From the NCBI GenBank assembly GCA_034769895.1, contig CM068370.1, positions 47,358,344-47,422,343 of the forward strand: a DNA stretch of 64,000 nucleotides. Reading direction: 5' to 3'. Source of the stretch: Magicicada septendecula. Taxonomy: Eukaryota > Arthropoda > Insecta > Hemiptera > Cicadidae. The translations under genes were made by a program, and so were the position numbers. Below, one piece after another: positions 22,188-32,710 of this stretch (positions are counted from its first letter, which is position 1; each line of letters begins with the position of its first letter). The notes under the pieces were generated by a model. The model was not told the DNA's origin. It saw only the letters and a list, made by a program, of their open reading frames with translations, and made no database searches.

Positions 22188-23862
22188 CTGTAGGGATAAT
22201 AATGGTGGCCTTGTGAGTGATAATGCTGGCGTAATCAGGAGATGGACAGAACAATTCGAAGAGTTGCTAGGCTCAGTTGGGGAGGCTTCGATGGAGGCAT
22301 CTGAGAATGAAGAGGAAGCAGGAGAATTCGAGGATGATAGAGAGGAGTTGGTGCCATCCTATGACGAGGTGTATGAAGCTCTAGAAAAGCTTAAAAATAA
22401 CAAGGCAGCAGGTTCCGATGGTTTACCAGGGGAACTATTAAAGAGCGCAGGAGGAGATTTCATAAAGGAATTTGCCCATCTCATAGAGCGAATATGGCTG
22501 GAGGAGGTAATGCCTGATGAGTGGAACAATGGGGTGGTGTGTTTAATACATAAAAAGGGTGATCCGCTCATATGTAAAAATTATAGGGGCATCTCTCTAC
22601 TTAATACAGCGTATAAGGTATTGTCCAACATCATATTTCCTAGGCTGCTTCCCTACGCTGAGGAAAACATAAAAGAATATCAATGTGGATTCACTAGGAA
22701 TAGGTCAACAGACCAAATATTTACACTAAGGCAAATCCTGGAAAAAACGATGGAATATGGAGTGGCCACTCACCATCTCTTTGTGGATTTCCAGTCGGCA
22801 TATGATTCAATCAACCGGAAAATGCTATATAGAGCTATGAAGGAGTTGAATATACCATCTAAGTTGGTGCGTATGGTTGGAGTAGTTATGTCCAATTCTA
22901 AGTGCCAAATAAGAATACAATCAAATCTATCTAACTCCTTAAAAACATTGAATGGGTTGAAACAAGGAGATGCCTTAGCGTGTCTGTTGTTCAACATAGC
23001 TCTAGAAAAGGTCATCAGGGATTCAGGAATTCAAACTAGTGGACACATATTTCACAAGGAGGTACAGCTTCTGGCCTATACCGATGACATTGACGTCATA
23101 AGTAGGTCTGAATCTGGCTTAAAGGAAGCCTTTCGGGAACTGGAGTTGTCCGCTAAGGCTATGGGCTTGGTTATAAACCAAAGTAAAACCAAATATATGG
23201 TTGTAGGTGCCAACACTCGTGCCCTGTCCCTGCGCATTAACGATTATGAATTTGAAAAGGTTCAGGGTTTTCCATATCTCGGGTCATATGTGGACTCTGT
23301 AAATGACTCCTCTAGAGATATTGAAAGACGGATATTATCTGCTAATAGGTGTTACTACGGACTGGTGAAACATTTTAAGTCAAAATTAATAAGTAAAGAT
23401 ACAAAAGCCACCCTATACAAGACCTTGATTAGACCAATCCTGATGTATGGCTCGGAATGCTGGGTGGTAAAAAAACTAGATGAGCAGAAACTATCCGTTT
23501 TTGAGAGGAGGGTACTGAGGAGAATCTATGGCCCTGTGAGGGAAAACGACATTTGGAGGCGATTGCATAATCGAGAGTTGTACGAAAGGTTTAAAGATCT
23601 TCCGATCGTGCAACTCATACAAATTAACAGATTGCGTTGGGCTGGTCATGTGCAGAGAATGGCGGAGGATAGAATCCCAAAAAGAGTGATGAATTATTTG
23701 CCGATGGGAAGGAGAAGGAAGGGAAGACCACGTACAAGATGGCTGGACCAGGTTGGTAAGGAGGCAGCGAGGCTGGGTGCAGCAAACTGGTGGACATTGG
23801 CCGGGAGTAGAGACCAGTGGGGAAGATTTCTTTTGGAGGCCAGGGCCCGGACTGGGCTGTAG
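22188..23862 (+). CDS. LINE ORF2 reverse transcriptase (5'-truncated, otherwise open)
   Basis: About 559 codons open to TAG at 23860-23862. The upstream endonuclease is missing because the insertion is truncated, so no genuine start exists here; the frame's first GTG at 22183 is partly target DNA. RT blocks: KNNKAAGSDGLPGELLK (about 71-87), KNYRGISLLNTAYKVLSN (132-149), first catalytic Asp in FVDFQSAYDS (202), GLKQGDALACLLFN (258-271) and AYTDD (298-302), where most LINEs have YADD. The C-terminal part contains YGSECW, RRIYGP and LRWAGHVQRM, common to an insect LINE group. The exact clade is not certain. No stop or frameshift is seen, so the insertion is young. It primes cDNA synthesis at nicked chromosomal DNA. 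Confidence 0.93.
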
Positions 23863-23882
23863 CGCCGAGGATGTATGTATGT
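22188..23882 (+). mobile_element. 5'-truncated LINE inserted into the hAT
   Basis: Direct repeats AAAACAGTGTGAT (22175-22187) and AAAACAGCGTGAT (23883-23895) differ at one position and bracket the insert. The 3' end is a short ATGT repeat (atgtatgtatgtaaaa) rather than long poly-A, as in several insect LINE clades. The 5' end starts inside the coding sequence, the usual result of incomplete target-primed reverse transcription. Confidence 0.85.
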
Positions 23883-24195
23883 AAAACAGCGTGATGAGTT
23901 CTGCGTTGATGCGGAGCTCTAGTTAGTTCGGCTGACAAACAGATCTGCTACAGGACATGATTTAAAGACATTATTAAAGCCTTTAGTTTGTAATTACTTT
24001 TACAATTACAATTACTTTGAACCAAAAACAAAATATAGTGGAATCTTCTACTAATTGTTTCAAGATTCTAAAATTTAGATTTTAGAGCATAAAATATCAG
24101 AGAAAATTATGGTATATTCTACATTTTATTAAAAGTGTCCGTGGACCCCCTGAAACATTGTCGCAGACCCCACTATGGGAACCACTGCTCTAGAC

Positions 24196-24838
24196 GTTTG
24201 AGCACTTGTAACTATGGAAATTATGCTGGCACACCACCACAAGAATAGAAAATTATTCGGAAACTTTTGCAGACTATATATAAGCAACAGCAGTTGGCTT
24301 AGTTAGTTAGTTACACCTGCCGAGATTGTAGAGTGCGGATCAAGTGATTGTGGAAAAGTAATTACTGTGTTATAGTTAGTGCAGAACTCTTAATAGTTGA
24401 CATTATTATTGTGTGTGGAGAAATTTAACTTGAATTCTTGTATGATAGTAGCATGTTGATTTCACATTGTTATTTGTGACTAATTAAAATTGGCTATTAG
24501 TGACTTTACTGGCGTCTATATTTTGTTTCCACTGTACAATACGAACAGATGTGAGATTGTTGTAACAATATTTTTGATTTATTTTTTGGTTTTGTCATTT
24601 CTTATACCTGAGATTATGTTTGTTGCAAGGTGTGTTGAATTAATTTTGAATGGTGGATACCACAAAAAAAAAATATACAGTACCGTTTACCAAATGGTAA
24701 AAGCTTAAGAGCATGATAATGTCTTTCAGCCGCCAGCTAAACGCAACATTATTATGGTTACTAACTGACTGATTGTTTCTTTTGCGCAAATGTTTTTTGT
24801 CCTATAATACTTTGATTGCCATGGATGAACCACAGGCA
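24196..24838. other. Polr1B intron segment with a TATA-like promoter motif
   Basis: No gene recognised; a 72-codon plus-strand frame (24490-24708) has no known similarity. At 24273-24283 ACTATATATAAG is followed about 30 bp later by ttagttagttagttac, the arrangement of an LTR or Pol II core promoter (TATA box, then initiator AGTT). It may be the edge of an old retroelement. Nothing else confirms this. Confidence 0.35.
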
Positions 24839-25579
24839 TCATATCTGCATGAACAGCAGACGCGGTGAGACCAGACGTTCAGTTATACAATCAAGCGGTG
24901 GCAAATGATTGGGATACTCGGGGTACACGAAGCCATTGGATCTTGACAAGTTGGGTATATTCTTGAGTGCTAGGAACCTGTAACACGTTTCACACTCTCT
25001 GAAGGTAGCTACATCGTCGTTGGGGAACTCAGCAGCCAGTATGTGTTGACTCTTTTGCGGTGGTGGTCGCAAATCTCTCTCGAACCATAAGCAATCGCAC
25101 ACGGAGCAGGCGTAACCGAACTCGTCATCGAATCATTTCGTGAATTCCGCATCTGCTGCTATCTCTTCAGTTTTCAAGCGTTTTGGCGATACCGCAGCGA
25201 TTGCCTGTTCGAATTCAGCTGCTTTGTTCGCTCGTTTCGTTGCCATCTCAATTTTCTTATTCAATCTACAACGTTTTACTTGTTCGTTGGTTTCCCTTCA
25301 CTTCTCTGCCAGTTTCATGTTGTAGAATGCATCGATTTTCTTCTGCTCAGTCATCGTCAACGTGAACGGTGTATTTATTAAGTACTCGTTCAATTCTTCA
25401 TGCATCAAGTCATCTTCCTTTTGTTTTTGTTGCGATGGGGCCGCTGGTACCGAAGATTCACCGCCGACAGCAGCCGCTCATTGCTGTTCCTTCTCGAGCT
25501 TCTTTCCTTCCCGACACTTTCTTACTCGCTCGGCATTTTGTCATTTCTTGATCTGAGCCTTCTCGTCGCTGCTATCCAT
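24839..25579 (-). pseudogene. Helitron-type replicase ORF, N-terminal part, decayed
   Basis: The minus strand from ATG at 25579 reads through about 245 codons with four in-frame stops (for example after IKK, after EQQ, and before FDDEFGYACS). A basic, Lys/Arg/Gln-rich N-terminal region is followed by CSVCDCLWFERDL, then ECETCYRFLALKNIPNLSRS, then PPLDCITERLVSPRLLFMQI. This series (CxxC pair, NGFVYP, LPPL..I.ERL.SPR.PFMQI) is the conserved region upstream of the Rep/helicase part in arthropod Helitron-like proteins. The Rep and PIF1 helicase domains that should follow are absent below 24839, so only a fragment remains. Confidence 0.72.
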
Positions 25580-26448
25580 TGTCGAACGCCGTTTTAGTCA
25601 GTCGCCACGTTTGGTTACTATATATCAGCAGCAGTGTATTTCACCACAACACAAAACAAACCTTTATTTACATATTGTGACGTATCAAAACAAACCTTTA
25701 TTTACAACAATCCCAATGACGTCATGCAATGATGACGTCATACAGCGTTACATGTTACAGAAAGTTTCAAACGATGCAGTACAGACAAAAGAGCATGTAA
25801 AACCAAATTTATTCTCACTAAAACGTTTGCTAAACTCAATGTCAGCAGCGATTATTTCTGTCTTGATGCGTTTACATATCAAATTTCTAGACTGTGGGGA
25901 ATCGAAAGTGTGGAAGCGTCATGCAATGATGACGTCATACAGCATTACATGTTACAGAAAGTTTCAAACGATGTCAAGCTAAAAGACATTATCATGTCAA
26001 TAATTTATGATACAGAACTCAACCACCATTTTGCTTGACATAGTGATATAACCACTGAAATATATACCAGCTATGGAAATTCTCTATAAGTTAATGAATC
26101 TGTGAGCAAGTTGTCACGGAAGGTGAAGAACTCAATTTAAAAACAAAAATTTTAATATAATATAATAAAATTAAAATCAACATTATTGTATTTAATTCAA
26201 ATATTAAGAGTGCAAATATACCGAATAACAGGCAAATGGTTTCTTCTACTTCCAATTTAAGCCTACTGGATCATCTTATTGATAACTAAACTGCCTTTTT
26301 CGATTTACGTTTTGTAAAAACAAATAATTAAGTTTGTGACTTTACTCTGGTCACGTTCATTGTGCAAAGTACTCGGTACAATAGTGCTAAATAACTGATT
26401 TATTAATTTGTTCAGTTATAAATTTGTTTAATAAACAATATACAGTTT
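25580..26448. other. Intron segment with a duplicated CRE-containing block
   Basis: A block of about 52 bp (atgcaatgatgacgtcatac ... acagaaagtttcaaacgatg) occurs at 25725-25774 and again at 25922-25973. The palindrome TGACGTCA occurs at 25717-25724, 25733-25740 and 25930-25937. A second short repeat (caaaacaaacctttatttaca) occurs at 25651-25671 and 25687-25707. These sites lie upstream of the Helitron-type ORF on its strand, so they may be remnants of its promoter. The rest is AT-rich with no gene. Confidence 0.6.
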
Positions 26449-26610
26449 ATTAATATAGATTATTAAACTTTCACTTGTGAAACTTACTTTGTTTCCTCCC
26501 GTACGCGTTTCGGCGTGATGTCCGCCTTCGTCAGCACACATCACGCCGAAACGCGTACGGGAGGAAACAAAGTAAGTTTCACAAGTGAAAGTTTAATAAT
26601 CTATATTAAT
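26449..26610. repeat. 72-bp perfect inverted repeat of Penelope-like 3' ends
   Basis: Arms 26449-26520 and 26539-26610 are perfectly complementary over 72 bp, with an 18-bp centre. Each arm, read outward, encodes HHAETRTGGNK, and on the minus strand the centre completes DEGGHHAETR. This is the characteristic C-terminal tail of a Penelope-like protein. Head-to-head termini of this type are a known by-product of PLE insertion. It lies in the Polr1B intron, about 175 bp from exon b. Confidence 0.88.
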
Positions 26611-26784
26611 TTGGTGCTGTGAAAAAAGAAGATGAACTATCAAAACAACTATAATATACAGTTTATCTAAATGAAACAATATTAAACGTTCATCACATAT
26701 ATTCGATTACTAAAAACTACTTAAAGAACCTGGCTTGTTCACCTTCACATGTATCACAAATACTCATAATGTCAATACAATTAC

Positions 26785-26897
26785 CAATAATATGGTGTCC
26801 CTTCTGACAATTTCTGGCCAGGAAAAGGAAGCCCATCAGATCCAAGGTACTTTTTCAACTCAGGAACACTCGAGTCCAGACCAAAGTATGAAGTTGA
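26785..26897 (-). CDS. Polr1B: Polr1B exon b
   Basis: On the minus strand the exon runs from acceptor ttattacag to donor ATTG|gtaatt. It has 37 codons plus two bases. The peptide begins STSYFGLDSSVPELKKYL, contains GSDGLPFPGQKL and ends SEGTPYY; the last two bases (TG) join the C of exon c to give Cys. It supplies the segment between the exon a motif and exon c, where the family has a DGLP.(P/I)G.KL..G.PYY pattern. The reading frame and phases at both junctions fit exons a and c, which is strong evidence that the three belong together. The donor gtaatt is less standard than the other two. Confidence 0.85.
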
Positions 26898-29755
26898 CTG
26901 TAATAAATAATAATAATAACCACTATATAACTAAAAACCTCTTACAGCGATGACTGAAACATATGTTTACATAGAAGAATATTACTTTGGACATTAAGAT
27001 AGGCTTTTGTTCTTAAAAAATAATGTCTAAAACAAAGACATCTTCTGTTCTAATGGTCAGTCAATTCATGCAAATAGGGGGAAAGTTACTGAAATTTGAA
27101 ATCTGGTTGTCTTGCCTCCCAGAAAGGCACGATATTATGTCTCTGTTACAAAGCATAAAAATTTATAATCTTCAGTGTCTATGTATATTGTTACAACACA
27201 AACAAGCCACCCCAATACCAGGGAAAAAACTATGAATCAACTATATTAAATGTTTAAACTAATGAAAATAAAATGACTATGACGCGACAAACGACTATGA
27301 TCCAACCCACAGTGATTGACTCATAAAATGAAATAAATGAAATAAAATGAAATCAAATGAGAAGGTAAATGAAAAGGAAACAAACAACAAATAAAGTGAA
27401 ATAAAATGATAAGATATAGAAAGACACAAACAAATCATAAAGGAAAGGAAATGAGAAATAGTAAAATCAAACGATAATTATTAGAATCAAATAAATAATA
27501 AATGTAAATGATAATTATTAAAATAAAATAAAATAAAATAAAGACAAACAAAGTACACTAACCAAAGAAATAGAGATTAAATGTTATAAATAACTCTATA
27601 ATGATATGAAACTTGTTAACAGTATAACTAACCATTGTGAAGTGAGAGACAGATAGATAGTGAACACGATTAAGTGAGAAAGAGAATTTAACGTTAGGGA
27701 ATACCCACTAGTAACACTTAAATACCATAAAAAAGTGCAAAGTGCCAGTGTAAACCCACAAAATAAATAGAAAACCCTACTGATAGGTATAGACACCTAA
27801 AAACCAGTGATAAACACTACTGTTAAATGGTGAAAAGTGATAGAAAATAAGAATATTGTTATTATTAGGATTAAGAGTAATTGTAGATTAGGAATACAAT
27901 GACATTCAGGGAAAAACCCCCATGAAGAGTCAAAGTAATAGTGTTCCCATTGTTAGATAGTAAAGATTAGAAAAGAAAAATATAGTAAAGGATAGAAAAG
28001 CAAAATAAGTAAAACATCCTATGTTCAAAGGGATAAGTAGTTAGATAAAGTAAATGGTGTGATGATGTTTGTCACCAAAAAATAAATAAGAATAAACAAA
28101 ATATAAACAAGATTAGCATAGTAACTGTTAAAAGATTTGTTCGATTAAGTTTATGAGTAGGAATATGGCTGAAAGAGTTATACAGACCATAAACCTAAAT
28201 GTTGTGTTACGTTTTATAAATAATAGTAAATAATAAACAAGTTATAAAGTAAAGAGATAAATTCTTACGAACTTAGTAATACTGGACAAGCCAGTTAGAA
28301 GGTAATAGACAAAACCATGATTTTATAAAATAAGGAAAACATGCAATTATTATAAAACAGACCCAAATCAATTCAAAAAGTAAACAAATCATTTGTGACA
28401 CAAAACAAAACATGTATCAAGGTAAAATAATATTTAATTTGTATAAAACAAGAAAATATAGCCAATTATTACCTAGGCCTATGAAATGCCTAACTGTACA
28501 AAACCAAAAACAACAAATTGTAAGAAATTAACTATTATATTAGCAAATCCAAGGCAAGTAACTAGTTAATGATAATTAGTGGATCATACTAAGATGTAAA
28601 AGTTAAATTAAGGACATAAAATAAGAAAGAAATGTAATTAGATAATATCAACATAATTGTCAAAACATTAATACATAAGCAAACCCAGCTTTAAGGGATG
28701 TCAAAATGATCTTTGAAAAAAAAATATAAACAGTTGTGATAATATCTCAGACATTGATAAGAAGACAGAAGAATAATAGCAATCAGAAGATATACAGTCA
28801 TTTTGAATAAAAATTCAAATATTATAACAATGGACTTAAGTTATGAATGAGAGTCAAACCGTTGCCATAACAACCAAACGTTATTTATGATATTTCCATT
28901 AGAAACAGTTAGTCCATTATTGAAGCTCAAGGCGAAGAGACGCCAAGCCGTAAATGACTCAAATTTTAATATAAAACAATAAAAAGTAATCCAAATTTTA
29001 ATAACATGAACAAGTAAGAAGATGATGAAGAACTAGTCCATCCAACGGAGGCCAAAGACTAGATTATTAAATTCCAAATTAATAAATTTCGATAAACTTA
29101 TACGAAAAAGACGCAAGGCATAATTAAATCCCAAAATGATGGAAGACTGATGACCAAAGACGACCCAACCTATTGCAACTGAATAACGCTTCACCATAAT
29201 TCAACCGATTGGATAAGTATTGCTGAATTACCCGAATTTAAGGAATAAATTCTTTTTAAATTTTTCTCACAACATTTTTAACTCACTATGAACTGATAAT
29301 CAAATTTTCTTTCAAGGATTAATTAAAAAAATAAAACACTAAATTTATATGAAACTAGAAAATAACCTGTATAAAAATTATGAACTTTTGACACACACTT
29401 ATTAACAACTCAGGAACAAATTGTAATTACACCTTATAGTTTATAAGTACCAGTAATGTAGGGTAGTGTACTTTATTGTTATCAAATTGATATTTTTTCG
29501 TAAACCACAAGAATCCAGATTTATTGAACGAAATTAAAAACAAACATTCAGTAGACGCCATGTCTGACTAAATCGTTCTGAATCATTTCGCCAAACCTTG
29601 AGAAATAATTGTCTTATTATAATTGCCGGAGCAAATTTGTTTAATAACAAAATATAATTTTGTATAATACTGAATAACTACTAATCACAATTTAATAAAC
29701 TAGTACAGAGTTGTAACCACTCTTCTTTATTTCACAGGAAAGTGCATCATATGAT
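26898..29755 (-). other. Long AT-rich Polr1B intron between exons a and b
   Basis: About 2.9 kb very rich in A on the plus strand (aaataaaatgaaat repeats near 27340-27540). No gene was recognised. The strand bias and lack of frames resemble the untranslated interior of an LTR element in minus orientation, but no LTR pair was found, so this is left unassigned. Confidence 0.5.
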
Positions 29756-30180
29756 TTGTGTATTTTAGCGACTAGCGAAGGTGACGGTAAGCGTTCACGT
29801 CGGGAACTCGGCAAACTAACAGCGAGATTAAGAAATATGCACGTGGCGGGAGTAATTTGAATTCACCCTATCGTCATAGAACGAACGCTCGATAGTCCTA
29901 TCTTTTTAATTGTTTTCAGATTAAACAATTTGGCGCCACCCGGGAAATACAACCACATATTCAAGAACAGGTAAGGTTCCCACTCGCGTGTACTGGTAAT
30001 TCGTGAAATCGCTACGGACATCATCAGCGTAAACTTAAAGTAACGACTACAACGTGTGAGGCGAACACACGAAACATACACTTTTACAGAGCACATAAGA
30101 GTCGATTCGTTACAATATTCAAGCCTACAAGGGGAAAGTGGAGACAGAAAGAGCAAGAGGGGGAGAGAGACTCAGTAGTT
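29756..30180 (+). other. Possible retroelement leader or unassigned exon-like block
   Basis: A GC-richer block. A pyrimidine-rich run ending tgttttcag (29913-29921) is followed by a short stretch containing TTTGGCGCCACCCGGG and then AACAGgtaagg (about 29969-29979). It could be an LTR end followed by a primer-binding site (TGGCGCC...) and splice donor, or an untranslated exon on the plus strand. No second LTR copy was found. A 97-codon minus-strand frame here is not recognisable. Confidence 0.35.
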
Positions 30181-30416
30181 AATGATAAAGTACAGTGAGC
30201 GTAAAACATTCTCACAAAAAATTGCCAAACTCCTACAAAAAAATTACTATAGAAAACCTCTCCTCCCCTCTTCTTCAAATGATGGTATCCTTCTTCTGAC
30301 TGTATGTGAAGGTCAGAAAGTACACAGAAAGTGTTGTAATGTGGAACAGTCTTATCAAAAACTATAAAATTTTTGAAACTACAGTTTATTTTACTGAATT
30401 TAATGTGACAGTATTT

Positions 30417-30430
30417 GTACGCGCGCGCGC

Positions 30431-30473
<43 letters not shown>

Positions 30474-30475
30474 GA
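30417..30475. repeat. Compound microsatellite (CG)n(TG)n
   Basis: About 14 CG units run directly into about 14 TG units. Such a stretch has Z-DNA-forming character. The open frames across it are artefacts of the repeat. Confidence 0.95.
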
Positions 30476-30476
30476 G

Positions 30477-31029
30477 AAAAACAATTCATTCCAAAGATTT
30501 GCTCACAAAAAAAACCTTGTATAACCAACAAATCTCAATTGAAGTGTTCGGCCCTATGATAATGAACAGACAGTGTGCCAGAATGAAAGGGAGAGATCCA
30601 GTGAAAGACAGAGATAAGGGTTGTTTGTTAAAGTAATTAAAGTAATCTGTACAGCTTGCTAAGAATTAGAACTACAAGAGGATAAAATATGACCAAATAT
30701 TATTTTATCATGCACCACAACAATATTTTGACAGTGTGTTTGAATACGAAGAAAATGCAGTATTTATTGTTATATTAAATTTTCATCATAAAATCAAGAG
30801 ATCAGGTTAAAATCTCTTATGCTCAGGTTTTTTTTTTGTAGTCTGAAAAGTACAGCAATTTTAAAATGTTTTGTGAAATGATTGCTTAGAGATTTAAGAA
30901 ATTAATTTATTTTGTTAACAAATATTTACTTCTTGGATTTCGTTGTCCATGACATGTCCGTTACTTAACTAAATACAACTATTACATTAACGAAACACAA
31001 AGTTTTTAAAAGTAAAAACATAAAGTTTT
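30477..31029 (-). other. Intron segment without recognisable feature
   Basis: AT-rich intron sequence between the microsatellite and a Penelope-like remnant; nothing recognised. Confidence 0.5.
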
Positions 31030-31125
31030 ACCTTACAACCTGAACCAGTTTTCACCTTTAAAAGGCTTCTTCAGAGAGCCTTGCAACATTACTTATAAAA
31101 AACTTTGTGTTCCGAGTTGTTAATA
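31030..31125 (-). mobile_element. Penelope-like element terminal remnant
   Basis: On the minus strand 31030-31085 resembles the PLE 3' end at 430-475: ctgaagaagcctttt...ggtgaaaactggttcaggttgtaaggtaaa versus ctgatgaagaaggtgaaagccggtttaggctgtaaggtaaa. The plus-strand piece 31091-31116 (acttataaaaaactttgtgttccgag) matches the bases after the stop of that PLE. The two pieces are in opposite orientation, as often seen at PLE ends. Confidence 0.6.
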
Positions 31126-31172
31126 TAATAGTTGTATTAAATATTTACTATTTATTAAAAGAAACTACTTAC

Positions 31173-31274
31173 CGAAGGAAGATCCACAAATTCTGATTTG
31201 AGGAGGGAACCATGCGCAAAACCTCTTTCAAATGAAGATTTGTTGATAATCATTGCATCTTCCATATCATATCC
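31173..31274 (-). CDS. Polr1B: Polr1B exon a (universal RNA polymerase beta motif)
   Basis: On the minus strand the exon is bounded by acceptor aattttcag and donor TTCG|gtaagt. It has exactly 34 codons in phase 0. It encodes [14 protein letters not shown] then [20 protein letters not shown]. This is the universally conserved GY(D/N).ED(A/S) block of the second-largest polymerase subunit near the active centre. MEDAM and ERGFAHGS...KSEF are the Pol I versions; Pol II has GYNQEDS and Pol III GYDIEDA. The upstream exon was not found up to base 64000, so the preceding intron would exceed 32 kb and hold the whole LTR nest. Confidence 0.93.
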
Positions 31275-32235
31275 CTGAAAATTAAAGAACAACTGCAAAT
31301 AGGTGAAGAAAAATATAAACGTTTGTAATGAGTTTCTTTTTACATTTTCATATGTCAAAACTGTCACTTACAATAACACAAAGTACTTTTTATTTTTAAA
31401 TAAAAAAAAGCAAGATAAATGTAACACCACCTCTGTATGGGTAAAGAAAGACAGTTTAATAGACAGGGCTATTATAACTGAAGAAATATGGAAATTGAAC
31501 ACAGCAGGCTGTTTCAGATATAAACTTGGGGTTTTCTTAAAATGTAGAAGAAAGCTATCCAAACTGAATTGGTGATCTAAACAAATACTGAAAGACAAAA
31601 AAGGAGGAGTTTGGTCAAAACTTTCATAGGAGACGCTAACTGGAAGAAGAGTGGAGGGCCCAGAGAAAAATGGATAAGAGAAATGCTAGGAGACAATGTA
31701 CTTTAACTTGTGAGCCATAGTACAAATAAGAGTTTAGAGCATCTTAGTGTTTCAACACTGAAACAATATGCTGATGTCAACAATATCTATCTAATTTAAC
31801 ACCTCCATACTATAAATTTGCCAAAACTTAAGTGAGGTTGATGATATATATAGTTATTAAAATGCTCTGTTCTACTGCTGTGCTATTTTACATGTGCAGT
31901 AATGCAGTGATGTCATTTCCATGTATTCAGAATAATTTTTAACATAGTCGAGATATTGCGGGAATCACTGTGTTGTAGGAAATTCGCCATAAAACCTCAT
32001 CCAAAATGACTTTTGCAATTTCAACAGTCTTTCAACTATAACTGTCATGTTAATTTTAACAAACATACATTGTGTTAACTCTGAGAATGCATCTGACCAT
32101 ATGAAGAGGAACAAGCTGTGGAAAATACTGTAGGAAGACCAGGGTACTCCAGAGTTTAAAGTTAACAAACACATATACAACTCAATACTACTAATATTGC
32201 TGCAAACTGAGATGTTTCACTACAGTGTTATTCAA
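31275..32235. other. Polr1B intron with faint LINE debris
   Basis: Mostly unassigned. A plus-strand segment near 31620-31690 (aactggaagaagagtgg, ggcccagagaaaaatggataagag) resembles the RPR.RW-type tail of a LINE ORF but is too short to assign firmly. Confidence 0.4.
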
Positions 32236-32239
32236 CAGA

Positions 32240-32710
32240 TGGCCATTTCTGAAATAAAAGTCGGAAAGGAGAGTTATTTACATGTTTTGTTGTGTGCAGA
32301 TGATTGAACAATCATACAGGAAAATGAGAGACATACACAGTTATTGCTGCAAAAATTGTCAAACCAATTAGCAAAGTCTTCTGACCAAAATGTATCATAC
32401 ACCTCATACATAGAACCTTGAGGAAAAAGACAAGGAAAGAGACAAGGCTTAAATTTTATAAAACAATTGCAGTGCCTGTTTTACTATATGGATCTGAAAC
32501 ATGGGTTCCTACAAAGAATATTAAAAACCAGATTCAAACTTCAGGAATGAAGTTTCTGAGAAGAACAAAGAGTTGCACAAGACAGCATCGTTTGCGGAAT
32601 GAGCATATTAGAGAGAAGCCACACGTATTCTCCATAAATGATAAGATCCAGACATATCGCAGGGAATGGTTACAGCATCTGGACAGAGTGGAGGATGGAC
32701 GACTACCTAT
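32240..32710 (+). pseudogene. LINE reverse transcriptase remnant, cut by LTR element H
   Basis: At 32263-32375 the plus strand reads ESYLHVLLCADD, stop, TIIQENERHTQLLLQKL, which is the RT active-site block (CADD in place of YADD) and the following helix. After a deletion, 32418-32710 reads KTRKETRLKFYKTIAVP, VLLYGSETW and YRREWLQHLDRVEDGRLP, the usual C-terminal part of such LINE ORFs. The coding sequence stops abruptly at 32710, where LTR H begins, so the LINE was already present when H inserted. It has a premature stop and an internal deletion and is dead. Confidence 0.75.

Larger units (their letters stand above)
21037..24187 (-). mobile_element. hAT-type DNA transposon, decayed, interrupted by a LINE
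   Basis: Terminal inverted repeats CAGTGGTTCCCA/TGGGAACCACTG with an 8-bp target duplication CTCTAGAC at 21029-21036 and 24188-24195, as expected for hAT. The transposase remnant runs on the minus strand (about 22060-21370). A LINE sits at 22188-23882. The subterminal sequences (gtccgtggaccccctgaaac near the right end) fit the ZBED-like hAT group. The N-terminal half of the transposase is not visible, so part of the element was lost apart from the LINE insertion. Confidence 0.9.

Noticed and set aside
26898..29755. Possible LTR element in the A-rich intron
   Set aside because: No paired LTRs, target duplication or coding motif could be found by reading; only strand bias suggests it.
30306..30636. 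Two frames with Ala-Arg and Cys-Val repeats
   Set aside because: They are translations of the (CG)n(TG)n microsatellite.
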